Positions 27,624-38,377 of a stretch of DNA of 64,000 bases are shown here, piece after piece. How positions within the stretch are numbered: the first letter of the stretch is position 1; each line of letters begins with the position of its first letter. The stretch is from Pseudomonas sp. FeN3W. GTDB taxonomy: Bacteria > Pseudomonadota > Gammaproteobacteria > Pseudomonadales > Pseudomonadaceae. The notes under the pieces were generated by a model. It ran no database searches, was not told where the DNA came from, and worked only from the letters and a program-made list of their open reading frames with translations. The position numbers were made by a program, and so were the translations under genes. The stretch lies in NCBI GenBank assembly GCA_030263805.2, contig CP136010.1, forward strand, positions 2,123,001 to 2,187,000, given 5' to 3'.

Positions 27624-30275
27624 CTACTCGACCCGCGCCAACTCCCGTGCAAGGAACGGAGCGGTTCGGCTGCCAGACTTTCGGGCCACCTGCTGAGGGG
27701 AACCCGCCACCACGATGCTGCCGCCGGCAGCGCCCGCGCCTGGCCCTACGTCGATCACCCAGTCGGCTTGGGCCACCGCACGCATGTCGTGCTCGATCAT
27801 CACTACGGTATTGCTGGCATCGACCAGGCGCTGCAACTGCACCAGCAGCCGGTCGGCATCCGACGCGTGCAGCCCGGTGGTCGGCTCGTCGAGCACGTAC
27901 AGGCTTCGGCCGCGCTGGCTGCGCTGAAGCTCGGTCGCCAGCTTGATGCGCTGCGCCTCGCCACCGGAAAGCTCAGTGGCCGGTTGCCCCAGGCGCAGAT
28001 AGCCCAGTCCGATGTCGCGCAGCAGTTGCAGGGGCCTTGCCACCGCGTCTTCACCCGCGAAGAATTCGCTGGCATCGTCCACGGTCATCTGCAGCACCTC
28101 GGCGATGTTGCGCCCGTTCCACTGCACCTTCAGCGTGGCCTCGTTGTAGCGCGCGCCATGGCAGGTCGGGCACGGCGCGTACACGCTGGGCATGAACAGC
28201 AGTTCCACGCTAACGAAACCCTCGCCCTCGCAAGTCTCGCAGCGCCCCTTGGCGACGTTGAACGAGAACCGTCCGGCATCATAGCGGCGGCGTCGAGCAT
28301 CGGGCGTGGCGGCGAACAGCTTGCGCACATGGTCGAACAGACCCGTGTAGGTAGCCAGGTTCGACCGCGGCGTGCGCCCGATCGGCTTCTGGTCCACCTG
28401 CACCAGGCGCTGTATGGCGTCCACGTCGCCCGCCAGATGGCCGCCGGTCGCTTCGACCACTGCCGGCCCTTCGCTGGTGGCGCTTTCGGCGGCATCGACT
28501 TCAGGCTCGTGGCCCAGGTGCAGCAGCACCAATTCCGGCAGGGCCTGCGCGACGAGGCTGGATTTGCCGGAGCCAGAGATGCCGGTAACGGCTGTCAGCA
28601 CGCCCAGCGGAATGCGCGCATCCACGCCATGCAGGTTATGGCGGTGGATGCCCTGCAGCTCCAACCAGCCGGTCGCTTCGCGTGCTCGGCTTCCGGGTGC
28701 GGGAATTTCGTCGAACAGGTAACGTGCAGTACGCGATTCGGCAATCTTGCGCAGGCCATCCGGCTCGCCGCTGTAGAGCACGCGGCCGCCACGCTCCCCG
28801 GCATCCGGCCCGACATCCACGAGCCATTGCGCGCGGCGCATCAGGTCCAGGTCGTGCTCCACCACAAACACCGAGTTGCCCGCGTCGCGCAGCCGGTCGA
28901 GTGCATCGTACAGGGCCTGGCTGTCGGAGGGATGCAGGCCCACCGAGGGTTCGTCGAGTACGTACACGACGCCGAACAGCAGGGAACTTAATTGCGTGGC
29001 CAACCGCAAGCGTTGCAACTCGCCGGCCGAAAGCGTCGGCGTGGCCCGGTCCAGCGTCAGGTAGCCCAGGCCTAGCCCGCGCAGTTGGCGCAGGCGCGCC
29101 ATCACGCCTCCAGCCAGGCGCTGTGCGGCGAGGCGCTTTTCTTCCGACAGCGCGGAGGTACGGCGCACGTCGGGCGATACCGCATGGACCGCACGGCCGG
29201 TGGCAGCGCGTTCGGCACGCTCACGCCGGGTCGCTTCCTTGTCCGTAGCCGCACCCGCTGCATGGGCGCGGAAATCGCCCTGTGCGATGGGTTCGAGCAA
29301 TGCCGCCAAGTGGTCCAGCGGCATCTGCATAAACGCGCCGATGTCCACCCCAGCGAAGGTGACCGACAGCGCTTCGGGCTTGAGCCTCTTGCCGTGGCAG
29401 GTGGGGCACGGCTTGCCCTCCATGAACCGGGATACGCGCTTTCTCATCAGCGCGCTCTGGGTATTGGCGAAGGTGTGCAACACATACCGCCGGGCGCCGG
29501 TGAAGGTGCCCATGTAGCTCGGCTCCATCTTGCGTTTGAGCGCGGTGCGGGTTTCGGCAGGCGTGAAACCGGCGTACACCGGCACCGTTGGTGTTTCCTC
29601 GGTGAACAGAATCCACTCGCGATCCTTTTTCGGCAGGTCCTTCCACGGCCGGTCAACGTCGTAGCCCATGCTGACCAGGATGTCGCGCAGGTTCTGGCCC
29701 TGCCAGGCGGGTGGCCAGGAAGCAATCGCCCGCTCACGGATGCTCAGGGAGGGGTCGGGCACCATGATCGCCTCGGTCACCTCGTACACATGACCCAAGC
29801 CGTGGCAGGTCGGGCACGCCCCCTGCGGCGTGTTCGGCGAAAAATCCTCGGCGTACAGCATCGGCTGGTTGGCGGGATAGGCGCCGGCGCGCGAATACAT
29901 CATCCGCACCAGGCTGGACAGGGTGGTCACACTGCCCACGGAGGAACGCGCATTGCTGGACCCCCGCTGCTGCTGCAGCGCCACCGCTGGTGGCAGGCCG
30001 TCGATCGCATCTACGTCCGGCACGCCCGCCTGGTCGATCAGGCGCCGTGCATAGGGGGCCACCGACTCAAAGTAGCGTCGCTGCGCCTCGGCATAGATGG
30101 TGCCGAAGGCCAGCGAGGACTTCCCGGAGCCGGAGACACCCGAGAACACCACCAGCGCATTCCGCGGGATGGAGACGTCCACCTCTTTGAGGTTGTTCTC
30201 GCGCGCGCCACGCACCTGCACGAGGCCGCTGGCCGCAGCGGTACAAGAGGATTCACCGAAAGAATTGTTTGGCAT
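27624..30275 (-). CDS. UvrA-like ABC ATPase (UvrA2 type)
   Basis: An 883-residue UvrA paralogue with two ABC modules. Walker A motifs are GVSGSGKSSL near residue 46 and GISGSGKSSL near residue 570; signatures are LSAGELQRLRLA and LSGGEAQRIKLA; Walker B regions are VYVLDEPSVGLHP and LYVLDEPTTGLHA. Zinc-binding pairs CPTCHG appear three times, plus CETCEG. It is shorter than housekeeping UvrA (about 940), as is usual for the UvrA2/DrrC-type proteins linked to DNA-binding drug tolerance. Its own start lies only ~50 bp from the point where an upstream helicase gene is cut off. Confidence 0.88.
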   Translation of the reverse strand: MPNNSFGESSCTAAASGLVQVRGARENNLKEVDVSIPRNALVVFSGVSGSGKSSLAFGTIYAEAQRRYFESVAPYARRLIDQAGVPDVDAIDGLPPAVALQQQRGSSNARSSVGSVTTLSSLVRMMYSRAGAYPANQPMLYAEDFSPNTPQGACPTCHGLGHVYEVTEAIMVPDPSLSIRERAIASWPPAWQGQNLRDILVSMGYDVDRPWKDLPKKDREWILFTEETPTVPVYAGFTPAETRTALKRKMEPSYMGTFTGARRYVLHTFANTQSALMRKRVSRFMEGKPCPTCHGKRLKPEALSVTFAGVDIGAFMQMPLDHLAALLEPIAQGDFRAHAAGAATDKEATRRERAERAATGRAVHAVSPDVRRTSALSEEKRLAAQRLAGGVMARLRQLRGLGLGYLTLDRATPTLSAGELQRLRLATQLSSLLFGVVYVLDEPSVGLHPSDSQALYDALDRLRDAGNSVFVVEHDLDLMRRAQWLVDVGPDAGERGGRVLYSGEPDGLRKIAESRTARYLFDEIPAPGSRAREATGWLELQGIHRHNLHGVDARIPLGVLTAVTGISGSGKSSLVAQALPELVLLHLGHEPEVDAAESATSEGPAVVEATGGHLAGDVDAIQRLVQVDQKPIGRTPRSNLATYTGLFDHVRKLFAATPDARRRRYDAGRFSFNVAKGRCETCEGEGFVSVELLFMPSVYAPCPTCHGARYNEATLKVQWNGRNIAEVLQMTVDDASEFFAGEDAVARPLQLLRDIGLGYLRLGQPATELSGGEAQRIKLATELQRSQRGRSLYVLDEPTTGLHASDADRLLVQLQRLVDASNTVVMIEHDMRAVAQADWVIDVGPGAGAAGGSIVVAGSPQQVARKSGSRTAPFLARELARVE

Positions 30276-30322
30276 GTTCTTATCCTGTAGTTCGCCCCGC
30301 TCAGGACGGGACTTCCTGAGTG

Positions 30323-30862
30323 GTAGGGAAAACTGATGCTCTGCAGATGCTCGTCACGCTTGATGCGGTGTGCTTCTTCCTGTTCAGCCCAGCTCAGAAA
30401 CAATTGGCACTGCTGATTGAAGAAGTCTTCCAGTTCAGCGGCTGTGAAGTGGTCGCTGAAGGCATGCTCGGCGTGACTCATCACGTCGAAATACATCACA
30501 GCCAATTCCAACTCTTCCAGCTCAAGCTGCTGGCAGAGCAGCCAGCCGTAGACCTTGACCTGCGCCCAATGCAGCAGCCGGTGGTTGGCCGGAATGCGGC
30601 TGATATCGCCACGGTGGGTTTTGATCTCTTCTAGGCGCCGCTCTTGCGGATCGTACCCGTCGGCCCTGCCGCTGACCAGCAGGCCGGGGTAGCTGCCACT
30701 TAGAGGTAACTCGGCGATATAGCCGTCTCCCCGCCGATCAACCACTGTCTGGTGCCCAGCCATGCCTTCCTGAGCGGTGGGGGAAGGGGTGAAGCGCAGA
30801 TCCAGGTCACCTTCCTTGGCGGTGAACTCGCACAGTGCCCGCACCGCTACCCGATAGCTCAT
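30323..30862 (-). pseudogene. ATP-dependent helicase, N-terminal PD-(D/E)XK fragment
   Basis: About 180 residues of the N-terminus of a DinG/XPD-like helicase that carries a nuclease-like domain: RVAVRALCEFTAKEGDLDL, GRADGYD then LEEIKTHRGD (the D...ExK pattern), HWAQVKVYGWL and LFLSWAEQEEAHR. Similarity stops near 30323; the helicase motifs are absent. Its ATG overlaps the end of FAN1 (ATGA), the usual Pseudomonas pairing. The rest was lost when the UvrA-like segment was joined here. Confidence 0.75.
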
Positions 30863-32498
30863 GCCTCAGCCCAGCGCACGTAGCAAACTACAACGGCGAT
30901 ACCGTGCTCAGCCGCGAAACTGAGCCAGCGTTTCTGGTTGTCCTGCAGGCGGTCGCCGGGGCCTTTGACCTCAATCATCCGGTAGCGATGTTCCTGCGGA
31001 TAAAACTGGATCAGATCGGGCATGCCGGCGCGGTTGGCTTTCAGATCTCGCAGCAGGCGGGTAAAACAGGCGTGCAGGTGTGCAGCGGGAATGCACTGCA
31101 GGGCTAGTTCCAGGCGCGCCTCATCGAGCATGCCCCAAAAGACGAAGGGTGATTGCAGGCCGAACTTTTCCTGATACCGGGCCTTGACCAATTGCCTGTA
31201 GTCGGGTTGTTCAAGTTGCAGTAGACAGCGTTTGAACAGGTGTTGGCGGCGCGCATAAAAGTCCGGGCTGTGCAGGTCCACCGGGCCACTGTGGAACGGG
31301 TGAAAAAATGACCCCGGCAGCGGTGCGAAGATCGCCTCCCAGCACAGCAAGCCGAACAGGCTGCAGAGCAGGGTATTTTCCACATAGTGCACCGGAGCAT
31401 CATCCTGCTGCAGGTGATCACGCACAGCTATCTCCACACTGCCATGTGTCGGCGCCGGCAATACCAAGTCGATGCGGGTTTCGCTCGCAGCCTTGGGCTT
31501 TTTCACCATCTGCAGGCCGAGCTTGCGCTGCAGGCGGGTGAGGGCTCGTTCCAGGCGCTGGCTTTCTTCATAGCTGCCTGGGGTTTGGCTAAAGGCCAGG
31601 GCCTGATCATAGGCCTCGGCATCGCGCCCCAGTTGTTCCAGTACGCGAATCTGTCGCCAGCGGGCTTCGCCATGCGCGCTTTGCTGATAAAGCAGCAGGG
31701 CCTGCTCCAGCTCACCGCTCCTCTCCAGTTGCTGGGCGATCTGAAACAGCAGGCACGATTGGCGGCTGCAAAGGTATGGGTTGCTTGAACTGAACGCCAG
31801 CAACGGCGGTACAATGTCCGCCAGGTCTGCGCCTTGCTCAACGCTGACGCGTAACTGGCGCAGGTGCAGGTAATCCTCAAGATCCTGGCGGCACTGAAAA
31901 CCACGTGACTCCGGGCCTATATCCACCGATTCGTAACGGTAGATGCCCAGATCCGTCAGCACGAACTCGGACCAGTCCTGAGCCAGATTGCCAAAGAACA
32001 TCAGGCGCAAACGATCACACAACTCGCCCACCATCAGGCTGAGTAACTGATCATCCAACATAGGGCACCAGTCCGTGAAGGTCTGGGCAGGTAGCTCCAT
32101 TGCGCGCAGTTGTTCGAGCAGCTCGGCCTTTTTCTGCGCCGCGCGGCGGTCTGTGAGCGGCATATGAGTCAGCACCTCATCCTTGCGCAGCAGCTCGGCA
32201 ATCTCATCGGCTGTGAGCAGCGCCTGCTCGGTGATCCATCCCTGTTCAAGCAGTGGATCGGCAGCAGCCAGGCAGTCGCCGATTTCCGGGTAAACGAGCT
32301 TGCTCAGACGAAAATGACAGCCCTTGCGCTAATCATGCGCACCAGCAAGGCCTGGGATGGCCAGGGCAGGGTATTGAAGGTGTCGAGAAAGGCACGTTCT
32401 TCATCCGCCAGTAGATCTGCATAGCGCTCAGCCACCCAGGCGAGTGCCGTACGGAAATTGCTGAGGTAGTAAAGCTCAGGGGCTAACGAGACGGACAT
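30859..32498 (-). pseudogene. FAN1-type VRR-NUC nuclease, one-base frameshift
   Basis: The gene starts at 32498 (MSVSLAPELYYLSNFRTALA) and reads 57 residues to MISAR near 32327, where the frame is lost. The next frame resumes at once with GCHFRLSKLVYPEIGD and stays open to 30859. The missing base lies in a run that would otherwise read ...AGCCGCAAG. The C-terminus has the VRR-NUC catalytic pattern: RAGMPDLIQFYP and YRMIEVKGPGDRLQDNQKRW. FAN1 is a structure-specific nuclease for crosslink repair. Either a real inactivating deletion or a sequencing error would fit. Confidence 0.82.
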
Positions 32499-32668
32499 GG
32501 TAGTGATCACTGTATTCTTGTACAGGATTGTCCGTGTTGCGGTGCCGAGGATCAACTGGCGCAGAAGCTGACGGTATCAGCAGGTGAAAGTGGCCAACTC
32601 CAGCCCGATGCTACTGGCGACTCCCGGCCGGTATCTGCCTGTCGCGTTAGGCAGGTACCGGCCGAGAC

Positions 32669-32838
32669 TGTGTAAAAACGTTTTCAAGTGCGGCAGGTAC
32701 TCAAACACAAGCTAGAAATCGTGCATCTGGGAGAAATCCACATTTGCTGACGTGCCGATAAACTCCAGATTTCACGTAGACGCGAGTACTTCAATTTTGA
32801 CGAAGCGTTTTTACACACTCTGGGCCAATAGCGGTCAG
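32669..32838. repeat. Short IS-end-like element with terminal inverted repeats
   Basis: TGTGTAAAAACG at 32669-32680 pairs with CGTTTTTACACA at 32806-32817, bounding about 150 bp without a gene, like a small non-autonomous element. The right arm continues CTCTGGGCCAA; a related arm lies at 34818-34852 in the same orientation. Confidence 0.5.
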
Positions 32839-33166
32839 TCGCGATACCATAGAGATGATTCACCATAAGGCAGCGACTGGAGCTCACGCAGCAATAATCC
32901 TTAGATCCATTGCTAACTGACTAATACAAGATGCTGCTGGTTGGCAGATTCGATTCGTTCTCTCATCAGGATCACAAGCCGTCGGTACTCAAGCTTAGGA
33001 ACAGCATGGCGATTGGCAGATTTCCAAAGTCGCCATGAGTCGCTCAGAACGATGTTTCATGACCGGCGAAACTTGGATCCTGCCTGAGCATCATTGATGC
33101 TCGCATGGATTCGAACGATACAGCATCCGAGTAGCCGCCCCGAGCAGGAGACGGCTACTCAAAACA
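32839..33166. other. Non-coding stretch
   Basis: No gene or motif is recognised in these 328 bases, which lie downstream of the minus-strand alcohol dehydrogenase. Confidence 0.5.
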
Positions 33167-34306
33167 CTAAGCCGCAGGCTTCATCACAACCTTCGTCCAC
33201 CCCTTGTCTCGTGCATCGAAGTGCTTATAAGCACTTGGGCCATCATCCAGCTTCAATCGATGGGAAACGATCTGCGAGGGTGCGGCACGCCCGTGATGAA
33301 TTAGCTCAGCCAACTGGCGGTTGTACGCCTTGACGTTGGCTTGCCCGGTGCCGATTTTCTGCCCTTTGAACCAGAAGGAACCGAAGTCGAAAGCCATCTT
33401 CCCTTCTTTGGCTAACTCGTTCTTGGCACCCGGATCTTGGGGAACGAATAGCCCGACTACTCCGATACCACCGGTTGCCTTGGTCGAGGCGACGAGGTTG
33501 TTCATGGTCAGGTGATTCACCTCGTGGCCATGTTTGTCGCAGCACTGGTAGCCCACGCATTCGCACCCACGATCCGTGCCTTTACCATCGGTGTAATTCA
33601 GGATTTCATCGACAGCCTTCTGCTCGACGGAATTGATTGGCGTGGCCCCCATCTGGGCAGCCAGTTTCAAGCGGTCTGGTTGATCGTCTATTACGAAGAC
33701 CTGCGAAGCGCCTTGGATAAGCGCGGAGTGCGCCGCCATCAAGCCGACCGGGCCTGCGCCGTAGATGGCAATGGACTCGCCTGGTTGCAGCCCCGCCAGC
33801 CTTGTTGCGTGCCATCCCGTGGGGAAAATGTCGGAGAGCATGACGTAGTCGTCCTCGCGCTCCTTCGCATCCTCAGGCAGCACGAGACAGTTGAAGTCCG
33901 CGAAGGGAACTCGCAGCAGCTCGGCCTGGCCACCGTCATAAGCGCCCATCTCTGCAAAGCCGTAGGCGGCACCAGCGCTGCCTGGATTGGCGGTCAAGCA
34001 ATAGCCGGTAAGTCCTTTCTCGCAGTTTTCACAAAAACCACAGCCGATGTTGAAGGGCAAGCAGACCATGTCTCCAACCTTAACGCGCTCAACTCCTGCA
34101 CCTACCTCGACCACCTCACCGAGGTTCTCGTGACCGAAGACTCGACCCGTCTCGAAGGTGGTTCTGCCTTCGTACATGTGCAGATCGGAACCACAAATAT
34201 TCGTGGATGTGACTCGAACGAGAGCATCCGTTGGTCTCTCGATCTTCGCATCTGGGACGTTCTGGACGCTGACGTCACGCGGGCCGTTGTAGACGATTGC
34301 TTTCAT
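33167..34306 (-). CDS. Zinc-dependent alcohol/formaldehyde dehydrogenase (glutathione-independent FdhA-like)
   Basis: A 379-residue medium-chain dehydrogenase. Catalytic zinc ligands: NICGSDLHMYEG (Cys) and FGHENLGEVVEVG (His, Glu). The structural-zinc loop is GCGFCENCEKGLTGYC. The Rossmann fold is IAIYGAGPVGLMAAHSA. An insertion with CECVGYQCCDKHGHE matches the glutathione-independent formaldehyde dehydrogenase subgroup. It oxidises formaldehyde or a related alcohol with NAD. It is divergent from no obvious partner; the truncated LysR at 34.9 kb may once have controlled it. Confidence 0.9.
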   Translation of the reverse strand: MKAIVYNGPRDVSVQNVPDAKIERPTDALVRVTSTNICGSDLHMYEGRTTFETGRVFGHENLGEVVEVGAGVERVKVGDMVCLPFNIGCGFCENCEKGLTGYCLTANPGSAGAAYGFAEMGAYDGGQAELLRVPFADFNCLVLPEDAKEREDDYVMLSDIFPTGWHATRLAGLQPGESIAIYGAGPVGLMAAHSALIQGASQVFVIDDQPDRLKLAAQMGATPINSVEQKAVDEILNYTDGKGTDRGCECVGYQCCDKHGHEVNHLTMNNLVASTKATGGIGVVGLFVPQDPGAKNELAKEGKMAFDFGSFWFKGQKIGTGQANVKAYNRQLAELIHHGRAAPSQIVSHRLKLDDGPSAYKHFDARDKGWTKVVMKPAA

Positions 34307-34874
34307 CTGGGTTCTCCAAGTCAGTTCAAAGGAGCGCCGATTGCGCTTTCGCTCCTACCTTGGTTCGTCTCCCATACAACGCGCGTTGTTCAGGAAAACT
34401 GGTCAAAGCCTGACGGGCGGTACCGCGTTCGAGGCTGATGCAACAGCTCTAAAACGACCATTTTCCTCTATTGAAGCGCACGTCGCCGTTGCTCGGCACT
34501 GGACTAAACTTTCCGTTTTTGCAGACAAATCGAGATGCCCAATGGAGACCGCTAAGATTCAAGCATTCACGAAAGCTGAACGGGGTGAGTGCAGAAATGA
34601 GCTTGAATGTGCTTGCCTATAATTTGAAGCGGGTGATGAAAATCATGGGTACCGAAGGCTTATTGAAGGCGATGACGGCGTAAAAGCCCCGGTTTTTACT
34701 GTCCCAAGAGGTACCACAGTGCTTTATAAGCGCTCTGACGCGCCACCGGCGCTGATCGTGGCAAATGCTCGGGAAATCACTACGCCCAGGCGCAGTGGGC
34801 TGGGGCATACAAGATGTGAAAGTGTTTTTACACACTCTGGGCCAAAAGCGGACGATTGCTGGCAGGTATTCAAG
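34307..34874. other. Intergenic region with an IS-end remnant
   Basis: No supported gene. Bases 34818-34852 contain TTTTTACACACTCTGGGCCA, which repeats the right arm at 32808-32829. With the copy at 32.8 kb it brackets the dehydrogenase gene. Confidence 0.5.
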
Positions 34875-35696
34875 CTATGTCCCCAGGCCCTGGGGAAATA
34901 GCTTGGGGTTTGAGAAAGCCTGCTTAAGGTGGTCGTACACCAATCGCACCCGCTTCGATACAGGACCCTGCTGCGGGCGGTATATGAACAGATCCCATGG
35001 TGCTGGAGCGTGATCAGCCAAAACGGCAACCAGCTTTCCTGACCGCAGATGAGGCTCAGCCAGATAGGCAGGAATTTGGCCAAAACACATGCCTGCCAGG
35101 GTGGCTTCCAATTCCGTATCTGGATCATCACAGATAAGAGCTGGCTGCCTGGGCGCGAACGTTTGCCCGTCGGCAAATAGCCAAGGCCAAGGGCGGCCAT
35201 TTTTCCGGTCGATCAGGACTGAAAGTGGCAGCTTAGCTAAGGCATCCAAAGATTTAGGTGGTGTCTTTTGGCCTATGAGAGACGGGCACGCGACAACGTA
35301 AAACGGCACGGGAGCTAAGGCACGTGCAACGTAGCGCCGGTCGCGAATAACCCCCACCCGGATACCAATATCGATATGCGCTTCAACGGCATCAGTCATC
35401 TGATCTTCCAAGCGGAGATCGAATTGCAGGTCAGGATGTGCAGCGGCCAGGGGCTGAAGAAACGGTATTAGGAAGCGCCTGCCAATAGCATGTGGAGCCG
35501 TAATCCCCACCTTACCTGACAGCTCAGGTTCCATCCTGTGCGACCGGAATAGCGTATCGAAATGATCCAGAGCTGACCTGGCATCTTTGGCGTAATCCTG
35601 ACCGAAAGCAGTGATGCTCACCTGGCGGGTATTGCGGTGGAACAGTGATTCGCCAAGCTCAGTTTCCAGGGCTTGAATGGCTCGAGTTGTTGCCGC
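34875..35696 (-). pseudogene. LysR-family regulator, N-terminus lost at an IS21 element
   Basis: The minus strand encodes the end of the recognition and linker helices (TTRAIQALETELGESLFHR) and a complete substrate-binding domain (LSGKVGITAPHAIGRRFLIP, VEAHIDIGIRVG, KVGV-like end LFIYRPQQ). The first ~40 residues, most of the DNA-binding domain, are missing because the IS21 element starts at 35697. They are not found on the far side of the element, so a deletion accompanied the insertion. Confidence 0.85.
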
Positions 35697-35793
35697 TGAC
35701 CGAAAACTGACCCAGTAGAGGCTGTTCTGCCGACTGAAAACTGACCCAGGTGTTCAACTGCTTCTGCTCAATTTTTGAGCAGGAGAACACAGG

Positions 35794-37302
35794 GTGATCA
35801 GTATGGAAATGATGGGCAAAATTCGGCGGATGTATTTCCGCGACAAGCTGTCGCTGCATGAGATAGCCAAGCGCACCGGGCTGGCGCGCAACACGATTCG
35901 CAAGTGGGTCAGAGCACCTGAGGCCAAGCAGCCGGTGTACCAACGCCGCGCGATCTTTAACAAACTCAGCCCTTTTCACGCCACGCTAGAGCAGGCGCTA
36001 AAAGCCGATTCGCTGCGCCCCAAGCAACAGCGGCGCAGTGCCAAGGCGCTGTTGGCGCAAATCAAAGCCGATGGTTATGACGGTGGCTACAGCCAGCTCA
36101 CCGCGTTTATCCGTGCCTGGCGAGGGGGACAGGGCAAGGCGTCGCAGGCCTTTGTGCCGCTGACCTTTGCTCTTGGCGAGGCGTTTCAGTTTGACTGGAG
36201 CGAGGAAGGCTTGCTGGTCGGCGGCATTTACCGGCGTATGCAGGTGGCACATCTGAAGCTGTGTGCCAGCCGTGCGTTCTGGCTTGTGGCGTATCCGAGC
36301 CAGGGCCATGAGATGTTATTTGACGCCCATACACGCTCGTTCGGCGCCTTGGGCGGCGTGCCGCGCCGGGGCATCTACGACAACATGAAGACCGCCGTCG
36401 ACAAGGTCAATAAGGGCAAAGGCCGGGCGGTGAATGCACGCTTTGCGGTGATGTGCGCGCATTACCTGTTCGATCCGGACTTCTGCAACGTCGCCGCTGG
36501 TTGGGAAAAGGGCATCGTTGAAAAGAACGTGCAAGACAGCCGTAGGCGCATCTGGCTAGACGCCCAGGACTGTCATTTTCACTCCTTCGAGGAACTCAAT
36601 GCCTGGCTGGGCCAGCGCTGCCGCGCGCTTTGGAACGAGCTGACGCACCCTCAATACAGCGGGCTGAGTGTAGCCGAAGTGCTGGAGTTGGAGCGCGCTG
36701 AACTGATGCCTGTGCCAGCGCCATTCGACGGTTACGTCGAGCGGCCTGCGCGGGTCTCCAGCACCTGTCTGGTCAGCGTCGGGCGCAACCGCTACTCGGT
36801 GCCGTGTGAGTACGCGGGTAAGTGGGTCAGCAGCCGTTTGTATCCGACGCGAATCGAGGTGGTGGCTGACGACGCGCTGATCGCCAGCCATGTCCGCTTG
36901 CTGGATCGCGACCAGGTCAGCTATGACTGGCAGCACTACCTCCCGCTGATCGAACGCAAGCCCGGTGCGCTGCGCAACGGCGCGCCCTTTGCTGATCTGC
37001 CGGCGCCGCTGCGTCAGCTTAAGCACGGTCTGGGGCGTCATGCCGGCGGTGACCGGATCATGGCGCAAGTTCTGGCTGCCGTACCGGTCGCCGGGCTCGA
37101 TGCGGTGCTGGTGGCTGTTGAGCTGGTACTGGAAAGCGGCAGCCTGAGCGCCGAACACATCCTCAATGTCGTGGCGCGCCTGGCCGCGACCGAACCACCA
37201 CCCAGCGTCGAAACCCACTTGTCGCTCAAGGAAGCCCCCGTCGCTAACACGGCGCGCTACGACCGCCTGCGTGGCCAGGCCGAGGAGGTCGGTCATGCGT
37301 GA
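35794..37302 (+). CDS. istA: IS21-family transposase IstA
   Basis: A 502-residue transposase starting with GTG after AGGAG. A helix-turn-helix lies near residues 18-40 ([20 protein letters not shown]). The DDE core carries [14 protein letters not shown] (first Asp), [12 protein letters not shown] (second Asp) and [13 protein letters not shown] (Glu). It overlaps IstB by 8 bp, as usual. The protein looks full-length. Confidence 0.92.
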   Translation: MISMEMMGKIRRMYFRDKLSLHEIAKRTGLARNTIRKWVRAPEAKQPVYQRRAIFNKLSPFHATLEQALKADSLRPKQQRRSAKALLAQIKADGYDGGYSQLTAFIRAWRGGQGKASQAFVPLTFALGEAFQFDWSEEGLLVGGIYRRMQVAHLKLCASRAFWLVAYPSQGHEMLFDAHTRSFGALGGVPRRGIYDNMKTAVDKVNKGKGRAVNARFAVMCAHYLFDPDFCNVAAGWEKGIVEKNVQDSRRRIWLDAQDCHFHSFEELNAWLGQRCRALWNELTHPQYSGLSVAEVLELERAELMPVPAPFDGYVERPARVSSTCLVSVGRNRYSVPCEYAGKWVSSRLYPTRIEVVADDALIASHVRLLDRDQVSYDWQHYLPLIERKPGALRNGAPFADLPAPLRQLKHGLGRHAGGDRIMAQVLAAVPVAGLDAVLVAVELVLESGSLSAEHILNVVARLAATEPPPSVETHLSLKEAPVANTARYDRLRGQAEEVGHA

Positions 37303-38098
37303 TTTGATGGCGGAACTCAAGGAGCTGCGCCTGCACGGCATGGCCACGGCCTGGGCGGAGTTAACTGCACAGGGTGAGTCGAACACAGCCTCGTCCAAGT
37401 GGCTGCTCGAACACCTGCTGGAACAAGAGCACACAGATCGCGCCATGCGCTCGGTGAGCCACCAGATGAACATGGCCAAGCTGCCGATGCACCGCGATCT
37501 GGCCGGCTTCGACTTCAGCGCCTCCAGCGCCGACGCTCGCTTGATCAGCGAGCTGGCCAATCTGAGCTTTACCGACACCGCGCAGAACGTGGTGCTGATC
37601 GGTGGGCCAGGCACCGGTAAAACCCACCTAGCCACCGCGCTGGCCGTGTCCGGCATCACCCGGCACGGTAAGCGCGTGCGCTTCTACTCCACGGTCGATC
37701 TGGTCAATCTGCTGGAGCGCGAAAAACACGACGGCAAAGCCGGGCGGATCGCCCAGGCACTGCTGCGCATGGATCTGGTCATCCTCGACGAACTGGGTTA
37801 TCTGCCGTTCAGCCAGGCTGGCGGTGCGTTGCTGTTTCACCTGCTGTCCAAGCTGTACGAACACACCAGCGTGGTGATCACCACCAACCTGAGCTTCGCC
37901 GAATGGTCGAGCGTGTTCGGCGACGCCAAGATGACCACCGCCCTGCTGGATCGGCTGACCCACCACTGCCACATCGTCGAAACCGGTAACGAGTCCTATC
38001 GCCTGCAACACAGTAGCTTGGCGGCCCAGGCCAAGATCAAATCACGGGAGCGAAAGCGTAAGGGCGGCCAGGAACCGGAGGACGATGAGTCGTTCTGA
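37295..38098 (+). CDS. istB: IS21-family helper ATPase IstB
   Basis: A 267-residue AAA+ ATPase. Walker A is [14 protein letters not shown] near residue 105; Walker B is [13 protein letters not shown]; sensor 1 is [12 protein letters not shown]. It controls target capture by IstA. The ATG at 37295 lies inside the end of istA, so translation is coupled. The C-terminus is basic ([11 protein letters not shown]). Confidence 0.92.
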   Translation: MRDLMAELKELRLHGMATAWAELTAQGESNTASSKWLLEHLLEQEHTDRAMRSVSHQMNMAKLPMHRDLAGFDFSASSADARLISELANLSFTDTAQNVVLIGGPGTGKTHLATALAVSGITRHGKRVRFYSTVDLVNLLEREKHDGKAGRIAQALLRMDLVILDELGYLPFSQAGGALLFHLLSKLYEHTSVVITTNLSFAEWSSVFGDAKMTTALLDRLTHHCHIVETGNESYRLQHSSLAAQAKIKSRERKRKGGQEPEDDESF

Positions 38099-38377
38099 TT
38101 TCATGGTGACGACGGCCTGCTGCATGGCTGCATGTGGCAGGTCTTCAACAGCTGAACTGGGCTAGCGAAGGAGTGGGGGCAACAGCAGCTGCGCTGGTAG
38201 ACTTATCCACAGTTGCTGGTAACAAAATCAGCAATCCGCCCTGGGTCAAATTTCAATCGGCAGGGTGGGTCAATTTTCCATCAGCGCCAACACTATAGAG
38301 ATGTCTATCATGAAGACTTAGCGTGCTGTCTCGTCGATCCCTTCACCCACTTTTCCATTTACCCCAAGGATTACAGC

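Larger units (their letters stand above)
35697..38283 (+). mobile_element. IS21-family element (first copy)
   Basis: Left end TGACCGAAAACTGACCCA and right end, read inward, TGATGGAAAATTGACCCA; each is repeated once more about 40 bp inside, as IS21 ends usually are. Both genes are intact. Flanks show no target duplication, so one side was probably rearranged. It differs clearly from the second IS21-type element at 58.2 kb. Confidence 0.85.
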
